A DNA stretch of 32,938 bases from Lojkania enalia (Eukaryota; Ascomycota; Dothideomycetes; Pleosporales). The notes below the pieces were generated by a model. That model searched no databases and was not told where the DNA came from. It worked only from the letters and a program-made list of their open reading frames with translations. Below are positions 1 through 9,699 of the stretch, piece after piece (position 1 is the stretch's first letter; the number at the start of each line of letters is the position of its first letter). Location: positions 178,501-211,438 of the forward strand of contig ML986609.1 of NCBI GenBank assembly GCA_010094045.1, written 5' to 3'. The position numbers were made by a program, and so were the translations under genes.

Positions 1-8
1 TATAGTTA
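1..8 (-). pseudogene. Edge of left P-C copy
   Basis: These eight bases (tatagtta) mirror 32859-32866, including the TA duplication of P-A. Too short to judge alone. Confidence 0.35.
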
Positions 9-1652
9 CTATAGTAGCGTTAAGCTGGTTGAGCCCTTTCTTGAGTATCAGCATCACGAGTCTTCTTAAAGGGCTGAGAGTCTATAGATGCTTTAACAGC
101 TACGTATAAAGATTCCTTGCTATATAATACTATACTACTATACTAAATATACTTTCTTTTACGCGTTTTACACTTAGTTACTTCTTCTAATTACCTTTTA
201 AGCTTAGAGTTACAAGTTTAAAGAAGCGCATTCTAATATAGTATTAACTTAGCACCTTTTATAAGCTGTAAGAATCCTTCTTACACCTCTTTTAGTAATC
301 GTATAAAGGACTTTTGTATAAGTATTAATTGTAACCCAAATTTATATATATTACTTAGAGTTTTAAACTACTAGAAGTCTTTTTATAGAAGTAGTTTTAG
401 TAGGGTACGCAGTTATATATTAAAGTAATTTAATATAACCTACGCGTTTAGAGGAATAATTTCTATTACTTTAAAGGCCTTTTAATAGTTCTTATACGTA
501 AACACATTAAAAAACGCGTTTTTAAAGGCTAGAAGAAAGCCTTCTTTATTAATATAGTAGACGCGTTAGCGCGCTAAGTCTTATATACGCTATAAGTACT
601 TCAGCTTTAATAGTAAGAAGTAAACTATATTAAGAGGCTGAAGTATATATAATAAATAAGAAGATATATAAAGCGTTAGGATCTTTTATACGAGGTAGTA
701 ATCTTTAAATTCCTAGTTAAGGTAGCTTTTATAGCTGTCTAAAATAAGTAGCCTATATAACTCTACCTAACGCATCTTTATATACTTATTAAAGTACTTT
801 AGCTACTTAAGACTAAGCGTGTTATTTATCTAGCTATTCTTAGAGACTGAAATTTTCTAATTGTATAGTATACCTGCTTCTTTATACTATATAAAAATAT
901 AGATACGTTTTTTATAGATAATAAATAGTAGGGTTATATATATAGTAGTATAGATACTTTAGATAACTATAACCTACTCGTAATTACCTAGCTATATAAA
1001 AGTAGGCCTTATATAATATTCTAAACCTATAATAACCTTTATAGTACTAATAATACTTATCTAAAAGCCTATCTTATTAAAGTTGTAGATATTATTATTA
1101 TATATACTATATTTTATAATTGTATCCTATACGAGCTTAAACTATATATTAATAACTTTTAGATTCTCTTATTTTATTCTTTAGCAATCCTTTACTTAAT
1201 TAAAGGCTGTTTTAAGCTTATTTATACGCGCTATAAATTATTTAAACTAATTCTTTCCTATAAATATTCTATTATATATACCTAATAGTTTATCTACTAT
1301 ATCTACTACCTTATATAGCTAGGGTATAAATCCTTACAAATTAAGGTTAAGAATATATTATACAATTGTTTATTCTTTAGTTACTATAAGCTTCTAGTAA
1401 TTTAGTTATATACGAGGGCGAAACACGATTCTATAAAGTTGAGTAGAGAGTTGTTAATATTATATATTAAAAGCTATAGTAGCGCATCGCACGCTCTTAA
1501 ACTAGTCTAATTTATACGCTTGTAAGGTAAGCTTAATTCTACCTTCTTATTAAATTAATAGAAGGTTGTATTATAGATTTATTATAGTTTATACGTAGTA
1601 TTTATAATACTAAAAAAAAGTAGCTACTTTAATAGTTTGGCTGCTTTAATAG
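9..1652 (-). mobile_element. P-A left copy: pogo/Fot1-type DNA transposon, full length, RIP-degraded
   Basis: The interval is 1644 bp, flanked by TA at 7-8 and 1653-1654. The right-arm copy (31214-32858, 1645 bp) is its inverted twin and was used to set the limits. The ends form a degenerate inverted repeat: ctatagtagcgttaag at the left edge against ctattaaagcggctaa, read inward from 1652. The interior on the minus strand is a Tc1/mariner-superfamily DDE transposase of pogo type, carrying the motif LLILD(S/G)YKSYLN and the segment YILQPLNIVYF. Mutations between the two copies are nearly all transitions. The element lies inside an older transposon, P-C, whose coding sequence resumes beyond 1654. 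The left edge of the window falls 8 bases outside the element. Confidence 0.82.
60..1560 (-). pseudogene. pogo/Fot1-type transposase of P-A (left copy), broken
   Basis: On the minus strand the frame runs from an N-terminal helix-turn-helix region (near 1540-1400), through a CENP-B-like DNA-binding part, to the DDE catalytic domain (near 1130-550) and a charged C-terminus close to position 60. In the family this protein binds the terminal repeats and cuts and pastes the element at TA sites in the nucleus. Dozens of TAG/TAA codons interrupt the frame, mostly where Gln or Trp is expected. The third catalytic position, normally LQPLD, reads LQPLN. It cannot encode a working transposase. Family assignment is firm from motif order; exact ends of the coding region are inferred from the right-arm copy. 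Confidence 0.75.
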
Positions 1653-2005
1653 TAGAATATATTATAGAGAATAATAATATTCTTTTCCTTACAGAGCTAC
1701 CTAAATTTAAGTAAGTTGTAGCTCTTATAGCTGTTAAGAATTAGCAATCGATATATACTAATAGTATAATTCTTTATATACGCGTTAAAGTACTTTAACT
1801 ACTTAATACTAATATTATTTATCGTCCAGCCGTTATTAGTAACCTATATAGCCTAGATTAGTAGAATATCGTCTTCTTTATACTATATAGAGAAGTAGTA
1901 GATACCTATAAAGATAATAAAAGATAGTATTATCTATCTTATCGCGTTAATACTCTAGATAACTATAATCTACTTATAATTATCTAGCTAGAGCTATTTT
2001 AGTTA
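1653..2005 (-). pseudogene. P-C transposase (left copy), C-proximal DDE fragment
   Basis: This is part of a second, different pogo-type transposase (P-C), interrupted on one side by P-A and on the other by the Gypsy element G1. On the minus strand it reads YRLLILNSYKSYN, preceded by TNNG*TINNISI, matching the second catalytic Asp region of pogo transposases with Asp changed to Asn. About 260 bp present in the right copy (30941 to about 31200), covering the third catalytic Asp and following sequence, is missing here between short tata repeats. The N-terminal half continues at 15336-15849 beyond G1. The 5 bases at 2001-2005 (agtta) are the target duplication of G1. Confidence 0.75.
2001..2005. 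repeat. Target site duplication of G1, left side (agtta)
   Basis: It pairs with agtcg at 15331-15335. The two differences are C-to-T and G-to-A, so the duplication is intact apart from RIP-type changes. This fixes both outer limits of G1. Confidence 0.75.
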
Positions 2006-2308
2006 TATTATAGATACTTATATACAGTTAGTTAATCGCATTTTAGATAGTTAACTCTATTACTATATACTATATATAAATATTAAAACGTTGCGTAAAA
2101 AATAGAAATATCTATATTATATAGATTTTTATAGGGGCTAGGTCTATACTGCTATATAGGCTAGCTGGGTCGGCGAAATCTTCCTCTATTATAGTTAAAA
2201 CAAGTCGGTTATATTCTAGTTAGCAGTTAATAGTTATTACTAGCAGCCGGTTCGGGTATTATAGTAAGGGTAGTATAGGTATAGAGGTATTACGGTATTA
2301 TTATAATA
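2006..2308 (-). repeat. G1 3' LTR (303 bp)
   Basis: It matches 15038-15330 plus 7831-7840, and both LTRs of G3 (15855-16157 and 21677-21979), all 303 bp. On the minus strand it starts tattata and ends taata, the RIP forms of a TGTTA...TAACA terminus. It is bordered inside by the polypurine tract and outside by the target duplication agtta. Confidence 0.88.
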
Positions 2309-2320
2309 GTACCCCCTTTT
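2309..2320 (-). other. G1 polypurine tract
   Basis: On the minus strand it reads aaaagggggtac directly before the 3' LTR, as in G3 (aagaggggggtac). In Ty3/Gypsy elements this RNase-H-resistant tract primes plus-strand DNA synthesis. Confidence 0.75.
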
Positions 2321-2387
2321 TAGTTATAAGCTCCTATAAGTTAGGTCTTTATATTATATTTGGGTTATTTATAATTAAGTAGTAGTT

Positions 2388-2723
2388 ATTAATACTAGTA
2401 TTAGTTAAAGTTATAGGTATATTAGCGCGATTAGTTATTATTATATAGTAGTACTATACTAGGGATTAGGTTAGATTATAGGTATATTAGCGCGACTAGT
2501 TATTATCGTATAGTAGTACTATATTAGGGATTAGATTAGTTCGGTTTATATAGTAGTACTATACTAGGGATTAGGTTAGATTAGTTTATATAATAGTACT
2601 ATACTAGGGATTAGATTAGGTTGTAGGAATATTAGCGCGACTAGTTGTTATTATATAATAGTACTATACTAGAGATTAGTAGTAGTATTATATTAGGAAT
2701 TAGATTAGTATAGTATTATTACA
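2388..2723 (-). repeat. Minisatellite-like tandem repeat block in G1, between pol and the polypurine tract
   Basis: A core near gtactatactagggattag recurs about six times (near 2449, 2509, 2551, 2591, 2655 and 2685), spaced roughly 40 to 60 bp. Longer units also contain ggtatattagcgcga. Each core holds the palindrome tagtacta. G3 has the corresponding block at 21266-21600 with a different unit order. It is non-coding; a role as transcription terminator, packaging signal or mere slippage product cannot be told from the sequence. Confidence 0.75.
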
Positions 2724-2749
2724 GGCGTCTAGGAATATACTTAAATTAG

Positions 2750-5700
2750 ACTCTAGCACCTAATTAAGAATCTAGACGTAATATTATATTTAGGTCTTAT
2801 TTATTCGGGTTTCTAGCGTAGTAATCTTCTACGGCAGTTGTCTTAGTAAAGTTACTAGTCGGGTACTATTCTAGGTTATAATAGCTAGTCTACTTAACTA
2901 GGTATTTGTGCCGGCGTTTCTATTAGTTATAGTAGAGGTCTTCTATTCGCTCGACGAGGTATTCTAGTTTTCTATTAATCTCGATAGGTTTAGGGTTATA
3001 TACTTATTAACTAGGTAAGTAGTTAAATAACTTAGGTACTAGCTATAATAGCGATATATAGAATATAGAATGTATTTTAGCTAATTTAGGTAGCTTTAGT
3101 TTATAAGCGTATAAGGATACCTTTATAATAACCTTATAAAGGCCTATATTCTTCTAGTTAAACTTTTTCAACGGTCTTTATATGCGTATATTCCTAGTAT
3201 CTAGCTAGACTAGATTACTAATCTAGTAGTTAGGGGCTGGTACGCGCTTGCGGTTAGTATACTCTTATTAGAACGCTTATACCCAGGTAAGTTCTTCTCT
3301 AATATACTCTATAATATCCTTTATCTTATTAACTAGTCTATTAGCTTTCTAAGCTATTAGGAACTATTTTAGTAGTTAATAGATCCCTATAAGCGGCTTA
3401 AAATCTATTTAAGGGTGCTAGCTAAAGTAGGCTAGAAATAGGGAAACTTTTATTAATTTAGACACTATATTATTTACTTTAAACTGCGCTGTTAGCAGCT
3501 ATTTAACCTAGTTATCTTATTTATAGCTAGTATAGGCTCGGAGAACTTATTCTATTACTATATTAGCATTCTCTATCTAGCTATTAGTTTTTAGATAGAA
3601 GCTAGTTAATATATATATATTAATTTATAGCTGTCTATAGAGTTCTTAGTAGAAGGTAGAAATAAACTATATTCTATAGTCGGACGTAATAGTATATAAT
3701 AGTTTATAGTAAACCTATATATAGTAATAGAACAGTTAAATAATATTAGGAGCTTTAATTCTTACGTATAGTATTAGGTGTCTATACTTACTAAGCCTAT
3801 TAACTACTACTATAATATTCGTACAACTTTCTAATTCTAGTAGATTAGTTATAAAATCTATAGAGATGTTTTAAAACCTTTATTTAGGTATAGGTAATAG
3901 TTTTAGTAATCTATAGTACTTCTCTTTAGAAGTTTTACTTCTTTAGTATATATAATAATAGCTTATATATTATTATACTAAGTTAAATATCTTTAACTAA
4001 TAGTACTCGCGTTAGAGTAGTTCTAAGGTCTTTTCTTAACTAGGGTGTCTATTAGACGGCGAGTTATAGACAGCTTACAGCAGCTTAAGCTTTAGCTTAT
4101 TATAGTCTAGTACTATAAGTCGATTTTAGTAGTATAGTTAGTTATTATACTCTTTATAGTTAGCTAGAGTTAGGAGTTTAGATTAATAGGTTCCTTCTCT
4201 TAGTAGCTTTAGGGTATCTTAGATCAGATTATTATTCGGGTATTTTTTATTAATAATCTCTATAATCGGTCGGCCTACTTCTATCTATTAGAATAGTTTA
4301 GGACGAAGTAATATCTATTAATAACCTCTATAAACCTCTTTTTATATAGGCTTATCCTATAAACTTTAAGTTAAGGTATTAGGCTTCTCTTTAAGTTTTC
4401 CGGGTCGGTATATAATACTAAAGTTAAACCTTAATAGATATTCTAACTAATAGGTCTATTAGTAGCTTAGCTACTTTATTATTATAAAGTATTATAGGTT
4501 CTTATAATTACTTAGCACTTCTATAGAAAATGCTGCGCCTTTTAATTTAGGCCTCTATTATTTAAAATATTAGATAATCGCGAGTAGTTCCTTATTATAT
4601 ATCTTATAGTTGCCTTTAATAAGGTTTATATACTTAGAGAAGTAGATAACAGGTTTTAGTTTACCGTTAGCGCCTCTCTAAAATAGTATACCAGCTATTA
4701 TAAAGTTAGACGTATTAGCTTCTACTACTATTAGTAGCTTAGGGTTAAAGTATTAGAGAATTAGTATAGAGATAAAAGCGTCCTTTAAGTGGTCGAAGAA
4801 ATATTAACAGCTATTATTCCAGTCAAATCGAGTATTCTTCTTAGTTAGGGCTATTAAGGGGAAGACTTTCTGTAAGAAGTTGCTAATAAATTGTTAGTAG
4901 AAGTTTATAAAGCTTATAAAGGCTTAAATATCTTTTATATTTTAGAGTATTCTTAGTTAATAATTATCTCTACCTTCTTTAAATCTATATAGATCCCTTC
5001 TATAGTAATTATATACTCTAGGTAGGTTACTTCTAACTAGTAGAACTTATACTTATCTATATTAAGCTGTAGACCATTCGCTCTTAAGGTTTTAAGAACT
5101 AGCTAGATATACTACTTATAATCCTTTAGATTCTTACTAAATATTAGAATATTATTAATATAGGTAGTATAAAATATATTAAGGTATAGTCTTAGTATAT
5201 TATTTATAAAGTACTAGAACGTACTTAGAGCGTTAGCTAGGCTAAAAGGTATTACTAGATATTTAAATAGCCTATAACATATATAAAAGATAGTTTTCTA
5301 TTCGTCTCCTTAAGCAATCTTTAGCTTATTAAATACGGTAATAATATTAAGTTTTATATAATATTTAGTCTTACTAAGTTAGGTTAATATTTTTTAGATT
5401 AGTAGAATCGAGTATTAGTTCTTAATAGTAATAGTATTTAGGGCTTTATAGTCTACGTAGAATTAGAAACCACTTCTAGGTTTTTTTATAAAAATTATAG
5501 GTACGGCTACTAGTAATAAGCTTACTCTAATAAATCCCTTAGATAAGTTCTTATTAAGGTACTTCTTTAGTACCTTTAACTTATTCTAGGATATCTTATA
5601 GAGTAGACCGAAGCTAGCTTACTTACTATTCTCTAGTTTAATCTTATAATTATACGGTTATTATTTAAATAGTTTATCTATATTCTTATATAAAAAGACA

Positions 5701-6690
5701 GATAATAAGTTATAATATTCTTTAGGTACTTTAATAATAGGGTTAGTATATACCTTTAAAGCTAGAGCCTTATTAATATTAGCTATTAATATAGCGAAGA
5801 TTTTATAGTTAAATTACTAGAAGAGTTAGACTAGTAGTACAGCGCTTATATAGTATATATCTAGCTATAGTACGGACTTTAGGTATTTAGACTTAAATAG
5901 GTCCTCTTAGCTATAATCTTTATCTAAAGTTAAGTTAGTTTTAGTTTTAAGTTCTTTTAACTAGTATAGTATTTTAAGCAGCTAGTAATTATATTAGATA
6001 TAACTTAACAGGTAGAGCTTTAAATAGTACTATCTAAATTTTAGGCTATATAGGGGTTATAAATTAATTACTTTAAAATCTCCTTTTATATTAGATTTAG
6101 ATAGTTTATAGTCTTTAATAACTATTTAAATAGTCTATTAGTAGATAGTAGTACTAGTAGATTATAAGTATTAAGTTAGGTATCGGTTAACAGTAAAAAC
6201 CAGCTATTTATTCTTATAGTCTAGGTTTATATAATACTTATATATCTATAACTATCTTAGAATTAACTAGTATTTTTCTAGTATAGTTATATAGAGATAT
6301 ACTATCTTTAAATAGTTTAGGTATTAGAGAATTAGAGTAACTAAATAGGAGATAGTTCTTTTATAGAGAACTTCTCTATTAAAGCTAGTTAGATATAAAT
6401 TATATAGGAGTTATATCTTTTAGAGTTTTAGAGTACGTATAAAGTCTCTATAGATATAGCTATAACTAATAGCTCTAGTATTAATAAAAATATTAATATC
6501 TTACTAGACTAGGTCTTAATAGATTAAGAAAGAAGTTAGGATCTAGTAGTTTTATAACTATTTTTATAGAAGTTAGTTCTATAGATATATAGAGATTTAA
6601 TATAGGTATAGTCCTAAGAAATAACTTACTTCTAGGATAGACCTTTTAGCAATATTCTAGTCGGCGAGACTAGCTGTATTTAAGAGTAAG
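2750..6690 (-). pseudogene. pol: G1 pol: protease, reverse transcriptase, RNase H, integrase, chromodomain; broken
   Basis: Domains run on the minus strand. The protease motif is near 6480, reading LINTRA where LIDTGA is expected. Reverse transcriptase covers about 5640-4910, with the YxDD box at about 5163-5152 reading YINN. RNase H lies near 4790-4370 and integrase near 4090-3290. A chromodomain at about 2998-2808 includes YLVK*T and ends SNFTKTTAVEDYYAR. In this family the polyprotein copies element RNA into DNA and integrates it, and the chromodomain can steer insertion towards heterochromatin. Both catalytic Asp of the reverse transcriptase are lost. Stops occur throughout. The gene is collinear with G3 pol, so domain limits were transferred between the two. 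Confidence 0.82.
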
Positions 6691-6789
6691 AGTAATAGTC
6701 TTATCTATAAGATAATAAGTATATTAAGAATCGGTTAAAAGATCGGTTAGAAGATTAAGAGTAGGATTTACGGGGTATAGTAGGGCTCT

Positions 6790-7815
6790 AAAACCCTTAA
6801 TAGATTAATAGTTAAGGGGCGCTATATTCTAGCGAAATATATCCCTTACTACTATATTTATAACAGCATCCTTTATAGCGGCGCCTTTCTTATTTATTAG
6901 AGCCTATAGGCGTATAGCTAGAAGTATCGAGTTCTATAGTATTTGGGTTCTTCTAATAAGTAGTACAATACTTTAATTATTTATAGTAGTTGCTGGGTAG
7001 GTAATATAGGTTAGTATTATATAGGGAAATTAGGTTAGTATAGTTGTTTAGGGTGCTAGGTATTATAATACTAATTATAGCACGGCGGAGCTTATTAGAG
7101 AGAGAATATTAGAGATATATAATTTATCTAGTCTTATTCAATTTAATATCTATAATCAGGCGTCGGAATTTAGTAAAATAAGTAGGGAACCTACTTTAGC
7201 CTTATTTTAAAGTTTCTAGCTTACTTTATACTATAGTCTCCTTATTCTAGTTGCTATAGGTGGATTCTAAAAAGGCGACTAAGCTGTCTATAGAGTTAAT
7301 ACCCTTATCTATTAATAGGTTAACTAATATTACTAGGTCTTATTCTAGACGGGAATAGATATATAGAAGGCGGGTATATTTAGTTAGGTATTAGTTAGTA
7401 TTTCCTTCTAGTTTATAGCAGAGCTTTCTAATAAAGTATAAAAGCTCTAAGCGTTTACTAGAAAATATTAAAGAGTTAGGTAAGTAGTTAGAATAGAAAT
7501 ATAGGTTATATATAGTTTTAGGCGGATTAGAGGTTAATATAGACATCTATTTAAAAGCTAGGGTTATAGGCTAAATCGGGTTAAAGGCGGGTAATAGTTC
7601 TGTTACTATTAATATACTAGTAGCTGGTAGAGGGGTAGCTATTTAGCAGCTACTAAATTCTCTTTATATCGTTTTAAGGTCTAACTTATAGCAGTTCTCC
7701 TAGATTATTAAAGCCTTTACTAGTATCTTATTCTTCTACTATAAAGAGTCTAGCTTACTCTAAATTTCTTTAAGTATATTAATAAGTATATTCTTATCTA
7801 TAGTATATAATAATA
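6790..7815 (-). pseudogene. gag: G1 gag with CCHC zinc knuckle, broken
   Basis: The minus strand encodes a Ty3/Gypsy capsid-like protein followed by a nucleocapsid knuckle at about 6865-6824, reading CYKYSSKGYISLEY. The spacing is C-x2-C-x4-H-x4-C, with Cys2, His and Cys3 all changed to Tyr. The protein should form the virus-like particle and bind element RNA. The central part (7550-7390) corresponds base for base to the one open stretch of G3 gag (16442-16648), but here it is interrupted. The start lies just inside the 5' LTR and cannot be fixed, because the initiating ATG is not preserved. Confidence 0.75.
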
Positions 7816-7835
7816 GATAATATAATATAATATTA

Positions 7836-7840
7836 TAGAC
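7836..7840. repeat. Target site duplication of G2, left side (tagac)
   Basis: It pairs with cagac at 15033-15037, one C-to-T change apart. Removing G2 and one copy restores a 303-bp LTR identical in layout to the other LTRs of the G1/G3 family, which confirms the insertion point. Confidence 0.85.
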
Positions 7841-8119
7841 TATAATGATGCAAAGAAATCGTTCTACGAAAAGCTTTATATATAATCTTATCCCAAAGCT
7901 TTTCGCTTATCTTATCCTACCCCTAGTTCTACCCCTTTTCCCTTCCGTATATAGTTGCACACTCCCTTATAAGTAGCTTAATAGTTCTTCTATATCCTTT
8001 CGTATAAGGCCTATAGGTGTTAATAGAATTCCTAGGTCCCTAAACCCCCACGTACTTCTATATACCTCTAAGTAGATTCATACCATATTCAGACCTATTA
8101 TCTTACCTACGCCGTTATA
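7841..8119 (+). repeat. G2 5' LTR (279 bp)
   Basis: It aligns without gaps to the 3' LTR (14754-15032) and to the solo LTR 25087-25365 (inverted), all 279 bp. It begins tataatgatgcaaag and ends gccgttata. The solo copy keeps tgtaac at the start, so the original terminus was TGTAAC...GTTACA. By eye about 25 sites differ between the two G2 LTRs, and every one I see is a transition. Confidence 0.93.
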
Positions 8120-8429
8120 TTATATAGAAGAACTTAATACTACTAGTAACGGCCTCTTTAATAATATCGTATCGATTGTTTATTTAAATATATTTAAGTC
8201 TAAGATACGCCTGATTTAGTTTAGGTTGTAATACTTATATACTGTTACATTAAATTATTCAGTTACCTAGATAGGATCTTAGAGACCTTCTATTAACCGA
8301 AGCTTTTAGGTTTAGAACTTCCTATCCCCTGCGATTAGGATTGCCTTTAGAAAAGCCGCGTAGAGTGCGCCTAGGTAGAAACTTAGAGACTACTAATAAC
8401 CTATTAGAATCGGAGGCAACCGCCGATAT

Positions 8430-9690
8430 CTGACTATAATTCACCTTCTAATTCCTATACTAGAACTAATACACGCGCAAGTCGTAGTAAGAGTAAGCTT
8501 CTATCTACGCGTGTAGAATAACTGTTACCTTCTATAGGGGGCCCTGCGACAGGCGGACCCCTCTTTATAGGGTCTATAATAAAGAACCTATCTGATTTAA
8601 AGGGAAATCGGAGTAAACTAACTCTTAAGGAATAAATCGCAATTTTATAAGAGGAGATTACACGCTTAATACAATAGAGAACTATCAGTCCTGATTAACC
8701 TCTACAAACCACCAAATTAGAACTAATAATACGCTGGGAAACTTTTGTAACTCCCCTAGCAAGAAACCTCTCAGCCACCCCTAAGCCCTCTTAAGCCTAC
8801 TTTACTAAATATACGCCTAAGATCGAAAGCCTTATAAATAGTAACAAACCTATATTTAAACAATAGTAAGCCTCGATCCTAGACCGACTTAAGATTAATA
8901 TAGATTACTATCGGATAGAGCGTACACGCATAGTATTAGTATAGGGATATACCTCTAGTACTGTGAAAGGGTATCTAGAGCTAAAATACCTAGCTAAATC
9001 AGACTAGTATCAGTTTAAGAATACTAAAGAAATAATTTTACTTCTACGATCATATTTTATTATAGGTAATAAAGAGATAGAGGCGCGACAGGCGTTTCAG
9101 GTCCTAAGGATAAATAAGGGAGAAGCGTTCCCAACTTTCAAAGCTCGCTTTATTAGTACAACTATTAGGGGATCCGTACCCTAATCTAAGTAGTTCTTCT
9201 ACCTATAGGATAAGATTCTCCCTAGCCTAAGGATACTAAACCTTAGCTTTAAGCTTATATAGAAAGGCTTTTTTAACGCTATAGTCGCCTACTTAACAGC
9301 CTACGATATAGAAAGGAGGAGCGTTTCTAACCTTCTAGAATAAACTATTAGCCTATAGGTTGCAGCTAAAACAAATTCGGATCGGTACTAGAAGGCTTCT
9401 AAGAGTTTATCTAAGGTAACCTATAATCCAATACTACCCCAATCTACTCTAGTATTAATACCTTATTCTACTACGATCGCTCCCTAATAACCTAGTAAAA
9501 CTCCTATACCTAAAAGGTATACAACTCTAGGTAATTACTATAACTATAGTAAACTAGAATATTTTATAAACGAATATACAGTCTTTAGAATATAAGAGAT
9601 AGAAGTTAAATAAGAGAAGATTAAGGAAGAAGAGTTCTTAGACGTAAATAAGTACTACTCAGATAGTTTTTAGGTGGGAAACAGAGATAC
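8430..9690 (+). pseudogene. gag: G2 gag with CCHC zinc knuckle, broken
   Basis: One plus-strand frame is readable from about 8430 (SRSKSKLL, then GGPATGGPLF) through a capsid-like region (9010-9330, including EIEARQAFQVLRINKGEAF and AYLTAYDIERRS) to a knuckle near 9527-9595. The knuckle reads YYNYSKLEYFINEY, in which all three Cys and the His of C-x2-C-x4-H-x4-C have become Tyr. The expected role is the particle shell and RNA binding. Internal TAG/TAA codons number roughly twenty, so it is dead, though better preserved than the other gag copies. No in-frame ATG is clearly the start; the region just after the 5' LTR is the leader. Confidence 0.78.
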
Positions 9691-9699
9691 CTAGAAAAA

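Noticed and set aside
2388..2723. CRISPR-like repeat array
   Set aside because: Spacing and unit sequence are irregular, spacers are themselves repeated, and the block lies inside a fungal retrotransposon.
8120..8429. tRNA-complementary primer binding site or tRNA gene after the G2 5' LTR
   Set aside because: No convincing match to a tRNA 3' end or cloverleaf could be made by eye in this mutated stretch.
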